NCBI GenBank assembly: GCA_002431975.1
Contig: DJFA01000011.1
Span: 6,123-24,747, forward strand
Direction: 5' to 3'
DNA: 18,625 nucleotides
DNA from: Ruminococcus sp. UBA5884
GTDB taxonomy: Bacteria > Bacillota > Clostridia > Oscillospirales > Ruminococcaceae
Each line of letters begins with the position of its first letter. The stretch's first letter is position 1. The position numbers and the translations under genes were made by a program. Positions 7,673 to 15,043 of this stretch are shown one piece after another. The notes under the pieces are model-generated. The model searched no databases, was not told the origin of the DNA, and saw only the letters and a program-made list of their open reading frames with translations.

Positions 7673-8526
7673 GCTCCGTCCCTCTCATATTTTTTAATCA
7701 TAATTGCTGAAGGAACAGCAAGCACAATAAGCAGTATCCATGATACAGCACTTGCATAGCCCATATCAAAATATATAAATGAATTGTCATAGATGAGCAT
7801 TGATATCAGATAAGTGAAATTAAGAGGATTTCCGCCCGTTATCATATACGGAGCGTTAAACTCCTGAAATGCCTGTATCATCTGCATTATGAAATTAAAG
7901 AAAATAAGATGTCTTATCATCGGAACTGTAATTCTGAAAAAGCGGTTTATTCGGCTGCACCCGTCAATTTCAGCGGCTTCATAGAGTTCTTTCGGGACTT
8001 CATTTATTCCGGCAAGAAATATCACCATTGAAGAACCAAATTCCCAGACTCTGAGGAGTATAACCGTCATAAGAGCCGGAAACGGTTCGCCGAACCAGCT
8101 TACAGGTTCAATTCCGAAAACTGCAAGAAGCTGATTTGCATATCCCTTTGATGAAAACAGATATTTCCATAATACCGCAGCGGCAATATTCGAGCCGAGT
8201 ATTGTAGGAATATAGTATGCGGTTCTGAAAAATCCCATGCCTTTTATGCGTGCTGAAAGCAGCTGAGCCACAAGCAGCGATACCATGAGCTTCAGAGGCA
8301 CTTCAATAAATGCATAAATCACCGTAACAGCAAAGCTTTTTATGACATCTTTGTCCGAAAATGCACGGATATAGTTTTCAAATCCCGTAAACTGAGGTTT
8401 TCCGAGTATATTTCCATCAGTAAAGCTTAAAATCAGTGAATATATTATCGGATACATTTTAAAAAGGATAAATCCGAGTATCCATGGCAGAATATATAAA
8501 AAGCCATTGTTTTTAAATTTTTTCAT
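7669..8526 (-). CDS. Carbohydrate ABC transporter permease, MalF/UgpA/YesP type
   Basis: This 285-residue integral membrane protein has about six spans. The first begins near residue 9 (FLYILPWILGFILFKMYP), and the EAA loop is PKELYEAAEIDGCSRINRFF (178-197). It pairs with the MalG-type permease. The start is placed at the ATG at 8526, one base past the stop of the binding-protein gene, with AAGGAT about 9 nt upstream. The reading frame stays open 15 codons further, but that extension lies inside the previous gene and adds only a polar tail. Order and coupling match the CUT1 family. Confidence 0.92.
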   Translation of the reverse strand: MKKFKNNGFLYILPWILGFILFKMYPIIYSLILSFTDGNILGKPQFTGFENYIRAFSDKDVIKSFAVTVIYAFIEVPLKLMVSLLVAQLLSARIKGMGFFRTAYYIPTILGSNIAAAVLWKYLFSSKGYANQLLAVFGIEPVSWFGEPFPALMTVILLRVWEFGSSMVIFLAGINEVPKELYEAAEIDGCSRINRFFRITVPMIRHLIFFNFIMQMIQAFQEFNAPYMITGGNPLNFTYLISMLIYDNSFIYFDMGYASAVSWILLIVLAVPSAIMIKKYERDGA

Positions 8527-8527
8527 A

Positions 8528-9817
8528 TCAAGAATCCTTGTATTTTGCAAGAATTTTCTGCATCTGGTCATACATCTGCTGTGCAGCTTCTTCAGCAGTC
8601 ATCATTCCGTATGAAACATTTTCGATTGCAGAGTTATAGCAGTTTCTCATTTCAGAAAGCTCCATATAAGGACTCATTGAAACGGGACTGCATTCATTTA
8701 TCTGAATATATGATTCATAGGCAAGACCTTTTAACATATTGTTTTCTTCAAGAGCCTTATAAGCTGAACTGCTTGCAGGAATACCTCTTGATGTTCCGAG
8801 AATTTCAGCACATTCGCTGTCATTGAGAATAAAATTGACAAATAACGCTGACTGCTGCGGATATTTTGTATTTTTGTTTATGGCATACATAAGCGAGGGC
8901 TTTACAAACCAGCCTGAAACCTCACAGTCGTCCAGAAAAAGCAGATTTCCTGCAACAAGGTTATCCTCCTCAAGACTTGTTTCATATTTTCCCACAGCAC
9001 TGCCCCATTCAAGAACACCTGCAACTGAACCGTCAATAAATACTGATGACTGATAAAGAGCATCATTTCCGTCATCATTTACACGCTGTCTTACTGTACG
9101 AACCACTGAATTATCCTCAAGCATTTTATAAAATTCAAGTGACTGAGCAATTTCATCAACTGTAAAATTGAGAGTGCCGTCCTGAGAGATAAATTCCTTG
9201 CCGAATTTCTGCTGACCATATACTACTGACAGATACCATGCGGTATAGCCTGACTGTATATCGAGGTCGAGAGGATAGCTTTTATTTTTTTCAAAGACTT
9301 TTCCGAGATTTATAAGGTCGTCCCAGCTTTTCGGGATTTCAGTACCGATTTCATCAAATGTTGTTTTATTGAAGAAAAGGCTTCTTCCGGTCATTGATAT
9401 CGGAACTGCATTAAGAATACCGTTCTGTCTTCCGTAATCAAGAATTTCATCAGAAAAGTTGTCAAGATTTATAGTGTCATTGAGTTCCTCAAGATTGTAA
9501 AAACCTGTGCCGTCTTTTGAAAATCTAAGCAGCCAGTCATAATTCACCTGCATTATATCAGGAGCAGTATTCCCTGTAAGCTGAGCAGTAACTTTTTCTG
9601 TCCAGCCGTCCCAGCCGCCGTATTCAGGTTCGATATTTATGTCAGGATATTTTGTTTCAAAGAGTTCAATTGCTTTTAGTGTAGCTTCATGGCGGTCATC
9701 ACCGCCCCACCATGAAAATCTGAGAGTGCAGGAGGAATTGCCGGTTCTGGGCATACATGATGTAAAAATTGCAATACATAGAAGCAGTACTGCTGTAAAT
9801 CCTGTATATCTTTTCAT
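8528..9817 (-). CDS. Sugar-binding lipoprotein of a CUT1 ABC importer, YesO-like
   Basis: This 429-residue extracellular solute-binding protein has a lipoprotein signal peptide: MKRYTGF, a hydrophobic core AVLLLCIAIF, and a lipobox ending at Cys21 (FTSC). The mature N-terminus (TLRFSWWGGDDRHEATLKAI) and the later GGWDGWTEKVTAQLTG and APDIMQVNYDW stretches are typical of family 1 oligosaccharide-binding proteins. The ATG at 9817 is preferred over an in-frame ATG 105 nt upstream because the signal peptide then begins correctly, and because the predicted transcription start (about 9857) lies between the two. It is the first gene of the operon and is expected to be the most abundant product. The ligand is inferred from GH105, not read from the protein. 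Confidence 0.92.
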   Translation of the reverse strand: MKRYTGFTAVLLLCIAIFTSCMPRTGNSSCTLRFSWWGGDDRHEATLKAIELFETKYPDINIEPEYGGWDGWTEKVTAQLTGNTAPDIMQVNYDWLLRFSKDGTGFYNLEELNDTINLDNFSDEILDYGRQNGILNAVPISMTGRSLFFNKTTFDEIGTEIPKSWDDLINLGKVFEKNKSYPLDLDIQSGYTAWYLSVVYGQQKFGKEFISQDGTLNFTVDEIAQSLEFYKMLEDNSVVRTVRQRVNDDGNDALYQSSVFIDGSVAGVLEWGSAVGKYETSLEEDNLVAGNLLFLDDCEVSGWFVKPSLMYAINKNTKYPQQSALFVNFILNDSECAEILGTSRGIPASSSAYKALEENNMLKGLAYESYIQINECSPVSMSPYMELSEMRNCYNSAIENVSYGMMTAEEAAQQMYDQMQKILAKYKDS

Positions 9818-9863
9818 ATTGATAAAACCTGCCTGACCTTTTATGAATAAAAATAGCACTATT

Positions 9864-9892
9864 ATTATAACATATATTCTGAATAAATTCAA
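9864..9892 (-). promoter_or_regulatory. Predicted sigma-A promoter of the sugar-uptake operon
   Basis: On the minus strand, -35 TTGAAT (9887-9892), a 17-bp spacer and -10 TATAAT (9864-9869). This gives a leader of about 40 nt before the binding-protein ATG. A possible second, weaker promoter lies upstream: TTGTTA at 9951-9956 with TATACA 18 bp on. The stretch from 9818 to 10220 carries no gene; it holds these promoters, a long repeat copy (9984-10119) and the prepilin terminator. Confidence 0.75.
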
Positions 9893-9983
9893 CATAAACA
9901 TTTGATTTTCGTAACAGTGCATAATACTGTATATGATTAACGTAAGTTTGATAACAAGATTTTATGATTGAAAATAATGATTC

Positions 9984-10119
9984 TGTAGGGGCGACCATTG
10001 GTCGCCCGTTGCAGTTACCAGAATTTCATGCTGATAACCAATGATTTTTCGTACAGAAAACAAATATCGAACTTATTGTTAAACCATAATCCGGCGGGCG
10101 AACACAGTTCGCCCCTACA
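9984..10119. repeat. Long-form MITE-like repeat (136 bp), second copy
   Basis: The element runs from TGTAGGGGCGACCATTGG to GTTCGCCCCTACA. Its interior aligns end to end with the copy at 1972-2110, sharing GAATTTCA, AACCAATGATTTTT, AAAACAAAT and AACCATAAT in the same order. The right-hand hairpin (10095-10113) is GGGCGAAC-ACA-GTTCGCCC: both arms differ from the usual GGGCGACC/GGTCGCCC by matching changes, so the stem is kept. It lies in the gap between the sugar operon promoter and the prepilin gene. Confidence 0.85.
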
Positions 10120-10168
10120 AAAAACAAACATCAAATTTGTGCCGATTAATTCAGATTCTATATAAACC

Positions 10169-10196
10169 AAAAAGGGCAACCAAAATGGTCGCCCTT
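10169..10196 (-). terminator. Repeat-derived rho-independent terminator of the prepilin gene
   Basis: On the minus strand AAGGGCGACCA-TTT-TGGTTGCCCTT makes an 11-bp stem with one G-U pair, followed by further T residues (complement of 10169-10171). It lies about 25 bp beyond the prepilin stop codon (10221). The arm sequence GGGCGACCA is the core of the dispersed repeat, so this looks like a solitary hairpin of that family working as a terminator. Confidence 0.7.
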
Positions 10197-10220
10197 GCAG
10201 AATAAACGAAAATGTTAAAT

Positions 10221-10619
10221 CTATGATATTTCAAAATGTCGTTCAGACGGAGTAAATGTACAGGTTTTTCCTGCATCTGAATAAATGATTTTTGTAATTT
10301 TTCCGCTGTCATCGCATTCAACGGTAACAGTTCCTGAATTGATTTCAGAGAGTTTTGCAAATTCTCTGATTTTCTTGTCATTATCCGTCACAGCTGATGA
10401 GAGGTCAACGGAACTGCATGAAAATCCGCCGTTTTTATAATTTTCAGTAGAGATTACCTGAGCCGCCTGATAGAGCTGTCTTGTCTGTATCTGGATTTCG
10501 CTTTCATTGGCTTTGTCTATGTATCCAATCATTGATGGAATGAACATTCCTGCGAGAATGGCGAGAATAAGCATTACAACGATAAGTTCAACAAGAGTGA
10601 AGCCTTTTAATTTCTTCAT
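10221..10619 (-). CDS. Orphan type IV-type prepilin (pseudopilin)
   Basis: This 132-residue protein has a class III prepilin leader: MKKLKG, then FTLVELIVVMLILAILAG, with predicted cleavage between Gly6 and Phe7 and the conserved Glu at mature position 5 (Glu11). The hydrophobic helix is followed by a short globular head rich in Ser/Thr/Asp. Prepilin peptidase would remove the leader and methylate the new N-terminus. No peptidase, ATPase or assembly gene is in the window, so it must use machinery encoded elsewhere. The ATG at 10619 has AGGAAGGCGGA upstream; an in-frame ATG 66 nt further out lies in the promoter. It has its own promoter (10654-10682) and terminator. Pilin-like proteins in Ruminococcus albus have been linked to cellulose attachment, but this role is not shown here. 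Confidence 0.88.
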   Translation of the reverse strand: MKKLKGFTLVELIVVMLILAILAGMFIPSMIGYIDKANESEIQIQTRQLYQAAQVISTENYKNGGFSCSSVDLSSAVTDNDKKIREFAKLSEINSGTVTVECDDSGKITKIIYSDAGKTCTFTPSERHFEIS

Positions 10620-10653
10620 AAAAAATCCGCCTTCCTGTATGTCTATATAAATA

Positions 10654-10682
10654 ATTATACTATCGGAAAGCGGAAAAGTCAA
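10654..10682 (-). promoter_or_regulatory. Predicted sigma-A promoter of the prepilin gene
   Basis: On the minus strand, -35 TTGACT (10677-10682), a 17-bp spacer and -10 TATAAT (10654-10659). It lies just 4 bp past the stop codon of the XRE gene, so the prepilin can be expressed separately from or in addition to read-through from the XRE promoter. The predicted leader is about 28 nt. Confidence 0.8.
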
Positions 10683-10686
10683 CATA

Positions 10687-11475
10687 TCAGCGTTTGTTTT
10701 TATGTCTTTTCACATACACGAAAAAGTAGTAGAAAGGAATAGTTGCAAACATTATAAGCGAAACAGGGTCACCGGTAATATGCAGCATAAGGAGGAAAAG
10801 TATCACTGCAAGAACCGGATAGCAGAAACAGTTTGCATTTTTTTTCTGGATTGCAGCAACTGCCGTATAGTAAAGCGGTATTGTAAGCCACCAGAGATAG
10901 CTTATATCTGATATGCTGCAACCGGATATTCTTATATTACAGTCTACGCCGAGGAAAAACATTATTGCTGCAATCGCATAGTAGGGGAATGTATAAAGGA
11001 TTTTAAAATTTATCCTGTCATAGTCAAAATTCTTGAATCTGCTGCTGTGCACAGGATTTACAATATTTACAGACGGTTTGACAGGCGGAACAGCATAATT
11101 TCCTGCATTGAAATTTTCAGTATCCGGCTGAATGTGCGGAATGTCATCAGGTTCAGGAGTTTTGAAGTCCTGCGGATAGATTTCACCGTCATCATGTTCA
11201 GGCTGTGAAAAATCTGATTCTTTTTTAAGACTTATTATTTTTCTTGAGGGTTCAGGCTGTACAAATGTCTTTACATCGACTTCAAGGAGTTCATCAAGAG
11301 AGATTCTGTAAAGTTTTGCAAGAGCTATAAGGTTATCTGTATCCGGAGAGGATTCTGCACGTTCCCATTTTGAAACTGCCTGACGGCTTATATTAAGACG
11401 TTCTGCAAGTTCCTCCTGTGAGAGATTGTTTGCCTTTCTGAGCTGTAAGAGTTTGTTTGCTGTATATATATCCAT
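10687..11475 (-). CDS. XRE-family regulator with C-terminal membrane segments
   Basis: This 262-residue protein starts with a Cro/C1-type helix-turn-helix (about 7-62: LQLRKANNLSQEELAERLN, then ISRQAVSKWERAESSPD). A Pro/Glu-rich linker follows (about 70-150), and then about four hydrophobic segments between residues 155 and 256 (for example YYAIAAIMFFLG, LWWLTIPLYYTAVAAI, YPVLAVILFLLML, IMFATIPFYYFFVYV). This layout suggests a membrane-tethered DNA-binding regulator; the signal it senses is unknown. The ATG at 11475 has a perfect AGGAGG with a 9-nt spacer. It is divergent from cardiolipin synthase across 151 bp, upstream of the prepilin gene on the same strand, and may control either. Confidence 0.88.
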   Translation of the reverse strand: MDIYTANKLLQLRKANNLSQEELAERLNISRQAVSKWERAESSPDTDNLIALAKLYRISLDELLEVDVKTFVQPEPSRKIISLKKESDFSQPEHDDGEIYPQDFKTPEPDDIPHIQPDTENFNAGNYAVPPVKPSVNIVNPVHSSRFKNFDYDRINFKILYTFPYYAIAAIMFFLGVDCNIRISGCSISDISYLWWLTIPLYYTAVAAIQKKNANCFCYPVLAVILFLLMLHITGDPVSLIMFATIPFYYFFVYVKRHKNKR

Positions 11476-11507
11476 ATTTAAAAGCCTCCTGTCTTTGTTA
11501 TGATAAT

Positions 11508-11536
11508 ATTATACAGCAGGTCAGAAAAAAGTGCAA
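11508..11536 (-). promoter_or_regulatory. Predicted sigma-A promoter of the XRE gene
   Basis: On the minus strand, -35 TTGCAC (11531-11536), a 17-bp spacer and -10 TATAAT (11508-11513), 32 bp ahead of the ATG. It is back to back with the cardiolipin synthase promoter. The 38 bp between the two -35 boxes hold two direct copies of GTTTACA. Confidence 0.75.
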
Positions 11537-11574
11537 TATATTCTGGTTTACAGCTCCGCAACCGATAGTTTACA

Positions 11575-11603
11575 TTGACTAAAAGCCGATTGCATTGTAT
11601 AAT
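11575..11603 (+). promoter_or_regulatory. Predicted sigma-A promoter of cardiolipin synthase
   Basis: -35 TTGACT (11575-11580), a 17-bp spacer and -10 TATAAT (11598-11603). The ribosome binding site AAAGGAAAG and the ATG at 11627 follow within 24 bp. The second GTTTACA copy (11568-11574) abuts the -35 box, a position where a bound regulator could act. Confidence 0.8.
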
Positions 11604-11626
11604 AGTTTCAGAAAGGAAAGAAAATT

Positions 11627-13186
11627 ATGAAGAAAAGAAAAAAAATCATAGGGATTCTTAAATTTATTTTCAGCCGGAAAGCATTGATAATTCTGCTGCT
11701 GATATTTCAGGTTGCGGCAATAATTGCTCTTATGGTGATTTTAAAGGAGCATTTTGCAGGTGTATACGGCTGTATGGTGGCTTTAGGACTTATAACCGTA
11801 TATTTCATAATGAACAATGACCATTATAATCCTGAATATAAGCTTGCATGGGTTATACCTATTCTTCTTATCCCGATATTTGCAGGAATTACTTATATAT
11901 TTTTCAATATACAGATTGATTCACGTCTTTTCAAGAAAATTATGCTAAAAAAACAGCATACCGCTGAACAGTATCTTCCTCAGAATGAGAATGTAATGAA
12001 GCGTCTTGAAAATCACAGCATTTATTCAGCACATCTTGCGGAATATATGCATGAACACTGCAATGCTCCGGTCTACAGGAATACTCAGGTTACATACTTC
12101 AGATGCGGAGAGGAAAAATTTGAGGCTTTAAAGCGTGAACTGTTAAATGCAGAGCATTTTATATTTATGGAATATTTTATAGTCGGCGAGGGTGAAATGT
12201 GGTCTGAAATTCTTACTATACTCGGCAGAAAAGTAAAAGCCGGCGTTGATGTAAGATTCATGTATGACGGAATGGGCAGTCAGCTTATACTTCCTGACGG
12301 ATATGACAAGCTTTTAAAAAGTATGGGCATAAAATGCAGGATATTCAATCCGTTCAGACCATTCCTTTCATCAACCCAGAATAACCGTGACCACAGAAAA
12401 ATTGCCGTAATTGACGGACATACCGCATTTACAGGCGGTATAAACATTGCTGATGAATATATAAACCGCAGGATAAGATTCGGTCACTGGAAAGATACGG
12501 CTGTTATGCTCAAAGGTGAAGCTGTATGGAGCTTTACAATACTTTTCCTTGAAATGTGGGAGCCTGAACTCAAAAGCGAAAATGATTACTATGAAAAATT
12601 TTCACCTCATGCATATTACAGTGAACCGTTTAAAAGTGACGGATATATAATGCCTTACGGTGACAGCCCTTTTGATAATGAACGTGCCGGAAAAACAGTC
12701 TATCTTGATATAATAAACAAGGCTCAGAAATATGTGTATATATGTACGCCGTATCTTATTCCTGACCATGAAATGCTGTATTCGCTGAAATTTGCTGCAA
12801 AGAGCGGTGTATCAGTAAAAATAATAACTCCTGGGATTCCTGATAAATGGTATACCCATGCAATTGCACAGTCTTATTATAAGGAGCTTATTTCCGAAGG
12901 TGTGGAAATATATGAATATGAAAAAGGTTTTATCCATGCAAAAAGTTTTGTATCAGATGATACTACTGCCGTTGTCGGAACGATAAACCTTGATTACAGA
13001 AGTCTTTATCTCCATTTTGAATGTGCGGTCTATATGTATGGTTCAACGGTTGTTGATGATGTAAAACAGGATTTTGAGGAAACTCTTAAATCATGCAGGA
13101 AAATTGATATGGAATATTGTGACAGCATAAAACCATTCAAACGTTTTATAACCGGATTTTTAAGAATGCTCGGGCCTTTGCTTTGA
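11627..13186 (+). CDS. cls: Cardiolipin synthase (phospholipase D superfamily)
   Basis: This 519-residue membrane enzyme joins two phosphatidylglycerol molecules into cardiolipin and glycerol. Two or three N-terminal hydrophobic segments (about 18-40, 43-62, 73-95) anchor it. Two HKD catalytic motifs follow: HRKIAVID (256-263) with downstream GGINIADEY, and HAKSFVSD (437-444) with GTINLDYRSL. The length is typical of bacterial Cls. It is transcribed alone, from a near-consensus promoter to a strong terminator. The divergent XRE regulator may modulate it; that is inferred only from position. Confidence 0.93.
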   Translation: MKKRKKIIGILKFIFSRKALIILLLIFQVAAIIALMVILKEHFAGVYGCMVALGLITVYFIMNNDHYNPEYKLAWVIPILLIPIFAGITYIFFNIQIDSRLFKKIMLKKQHTAEQYLPQNENVMKRLENHSIYSAHLAEYMHEHCNAPVYRNTQVTYFRCGEEKFEALKRELLNAEHFIFMEYFIVGEGEMWSEILTILGRKVKAGVDVRFMYDGMGSQLILPDGYDKLLKSMGIKCRIFNPFRPFLSSTQNNRDHRKIAVIDGHTAFTGGINIADEYINRRIRFGHWKDTAVMLKGEAVWSFTILFLEMWEPELKSENDYYEKFSPHAYYSEPFKSDGYIMPYGDSPFDNERAGKTVYLDIINKAQKYVYICTPYLIPDHEMLYSLKFAAKSGVSVKIITPGIPDKWYTHAIAQSYYKELISEGVEIYEYEKGFIHAKSFVSDDTTAVVGTINLDYRSLYLHFECAVYMYGSTVVDDVKQDFEETLKSCRKIDMEYCDSIKPFKRFITGFLRMLGPLL

Positions 13187-13204
13187 AAATACAGAATTTT
13201 TATG

Positions 13205-13233
13205 TGCGGATTTTTTAAAATCCGCATTTTTTT
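13205..13233 (+). terminator. Rho-independent terminator of cls
   Basis: TGCGGATTTT-TT-AAAATCCGCA forms a 10-bp perfect stem with a 2-nt apex (effectively a slightly larger loop), followed by seven T residues. It starts 18 bp past the cls stop codon. Confidence 0.9.
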
Positions 13234-13276
13234 ATAACTATCCAGTAACAAATCAGTAATATTTCATATAATAATC

Positions 13277-13305
13277 TTGTTATCAAAGTAAAAAAGTGTT
13301 ATAAT
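13277..13305 (+). promoter_or_regulatory. Predicted promoter of the AraC-MoxR-DUF58-transglutaminase operon
   Basis: -35 TTGTTA (13277-13282), a 17-bp spacer and -10 TATAAT (13300-13305), followed by AGAGG and the ATG at 13329. The -35 lies inside a 14-mer, ATCTTGTTATCAAA (13274-13287), that is identical to a minus-strand 14-mer upstream of the sugar operon (9947-9960). Confidence 0.7.
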
Positions 13306-13328
13306 AGCTGTACAAAGAGGTGATATAT

Positions 13329-14084
13329 ATGGATATACCTTACAATCTCCGTAAAATGTTTGCATATCAGACATTTATACAGCGTGAAAATGAAAATAAT
13401 CATCATACATATGATGAAGAATCTGAAATCTATGAATGCATACGTCAGGGCGACAAGTCAAAAATGCAGCCTCTGCTTGATATGTTTGTATCAAAAAGAA
13501 CCGGAAAATTATCTGATGACCCTCTGATGAACTGCCGCTATCATTTTGTTGCAAGCATTGCTGTAATAACAAGAATAGCCATTTCATGCGGAGTAGAACC
13601 TGATGCCTGTTATACAATGAGTGACCTCTATATTCAGAGAATGGACGAATGTTCCTCAGTCAGTGAGATAAAAAAACTCCATGAACACGCAGTATCGGAC
13701 TTTGTTGAAAAATCAGCCGCAGTACGCAGAAACAGAAACTATTCAAGACCTGTAAGGAAATGTATGGACTATATATATGAAAATCTCCATAAACGCATAA
13801 CCGTTGAGGAACTCAGCGAATGTGCAGAACTTACCCAGTCATACCTTTCAGTGCTTTTCAAAAAGGAAACAGGCTCTTCAATAAGCGGATACATACGCAA
13901 AAAACGTATTGAAGCGGCTCAGGATATGCTTAAATATTCAGAATATTCATGTTCTGAAATAAGCAGCTATCTTTCATTCAGTTCAGTAAGCCATTTTATA
14001 AGCCTTTTCAGAAAAATGACCGGATTGACTCCCAATGAATACCGGAAAAAATATTTCAGAGATACACTTAATCTTAAAGAATAG
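13329..14084 (+). CDS. AraC-family regulator, helix-rich N-terminal type
   Basis: This 251-residue regulator has no cupin sensor. The N-terminal half is helical (GDKSKMQPLLDMF, then NCRYHFVASIAVITRIAI and PDACYTMSDLYIQRMDE), a pattern common in AraC regulators of Clostridia. The C-terminal double helix-turn-helix spans about 145-245 and ends with SVSHFISLFRKMTGLTPNEYRKK. The start is placed at the ATG at 13329 with AGAGG 8 nt upstream; a GTG three codons earlier overlaps that site and is less likely. Only 9 bp separate it from the MoxR gene, so it heads the envelope operon and may control it. Confidence 0.88.
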   Translation: MDIPYNLRKMFAYQTFIQRENENNHHTYDEESEIYECIRQGDKSKMQPLLDMFVSKRTGKLSDDPLMNCRYHFVASIAVITRIAISCGVEPDACYTMSDLYIQRMDECSSVSEIKKLHEHAVSDFVEKSAAVRRNRNYSRPVRKCMDYIYENLHKRITVEELSECAELTQSYLSVLFKKETGSSISGYIRKKRIEAAQDMLKYSEYSCSEISSYLSFSSVSHFISLFRKMTGLTPNEYRKKYFRDTLNLKE

Positions 14085-14093
14085 AGGTTTTTT

Positions 14094-15026
14094 ATGAATA
14101 ACAGAATAAAACTTATTTCAGACAATATTTCAAAAGTAATTATCGGCAAGGACGATACAATAAGAAAAGTTCTCAATGCTCTTATATGCGGAGGTCATGT
14201 GCTTATAGAGGACGTTCCCGGAGTCGGAAAAACTCAGCTTGTTTCAGCACTTGCACGTTCTGTTGACGGGAAATTCAACAGAATACAGATGACTCCTGAC
14301 ATAATGCCTTCTGATATAGTGGGATTTTCAATGCTCAACCGCAGCACAGACAGCTTTGAATACCATGAGGGAGCAGTTATGTGCAATTTTCTGCTTGCGG
14401 ACGAGATAAACAGAGCTTCTCCGAAATCACAGTCAAGCCTTCTTGAAGTAATGGAGGAATTTCAGGTGACAATTGACGGCGAAACAAGAAAACTTCCTGA
14501 AATATTTATGGTTCTTGCTACTCAGAATCCTGTTGAAACATACGGAACATATCATCTGCCTGAAGCTCAGATGGACAGGTTCTTTATGAAAATATCAATG
14601 GGATATCCTGATTTCAGCGAGGAAATAAAAATACTTGAACAGAATGAAAATAACAGACAGAATGATATTATAAAACCTGTCGTATGCCTTGATGATATAT
14701 CAGAACTTCGCAGTGAAGCGGCTGATGTTTTCGTATCTGACAAGATAAAAAAATATATAGTTGATATAATCAGCTCAACCAGAAAAAATGACTGCCTCAC
14801 TCTCGGAGCAAGTCCAAGAGGAAGCATAAGCCTTTACAAAGCATCAAAGGCTGAAGCGTTTATAAGCGGCAGAAAATTTGTTACTCCTGATGATGTCAAA
14901 TACTGTGCACCGGCGGTGCTTTCACACAGAATAATATTATCCCCAAAGGGAAGAAGCCAGTACAGGAACAATACTCAGAAAGCTCTTGAGGATATTTTAA
15001 GGACAGTTGATGTTCCGGCTGAATAA
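14094..15026 (+). CDS. MoxR-family AAA+ ATPase
   Basis: This 310-residue cytoplasmic ATPase has Walker A GVGKT (43-47), Walker B LLADEIN (100-106), sensor 1 ATQN (142-145), a candidate arginine finger in DRFF (161-164) and a sensor 2 region in LGASPRGS. MoxR proteins act as chaperone-like ATPases on partner proteins, usually the DUF58 protein encoded next door. AGAGG precedes the ATG. The DUF58 start follows 17 bp after the stop. The substrate here is unknown. Confidence 0.92.
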   Translation: MNNRIKLISDNISKVIIGKDDTIRKVLNALICGGHVLIEDVPGVGKTQLVSALARSVDGKFNRIQMTPDIMPSDIVGFSMLNRSTDSFEYHEGAVMCNFLLADEINRASPKSQSSLLEVMEEFQVTIDGETRKLPEIFMVLATQNPVETYGTYHLPEAQMDRFFMKISMGYPDFSEEIKILEQNENNRQNDIIKPVVCLDDISELRSEAADVFVSDKIKKYIVDIISSTRKNDCLTLGASPRGSISLYKASKAEAFISGRKFVTPDDVKYCAPAVLSHRIILSPKGRSQYRNNTQKALEDILRTVDVPAE

Positions 15027-15043
15027 CGGCGGTGATTTCTCAT

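Noticed and set aside
9699..9998. Minus-strand 99-codon frame over the binding-protein start
   Set aside because: It overlaps the signal peptide region and promoter of the confident lipoprotein gene in another frame, and reads through the repeat; no coding features.
10120..10168. Small RNA or tRNA gene in the gap before the prepilin terminator
   Set aside because: No cloverleaf, promoter or conserved RNA motif could be seen; the AT-rich stretch is explained by repeat flank and terminator.
13320..13328. GTG start for the AraC regulator
   Set aside because: The GTG overlaps the AGAGGTG ribosome binding site that serves the ATG at 13329.
15032..15043. GTG start for the DUF58 protein
   Set aside because: The GTG is part of GGCGGTGAT, which is correctly spaced as the ribosome binding site for the ATG at 15044.
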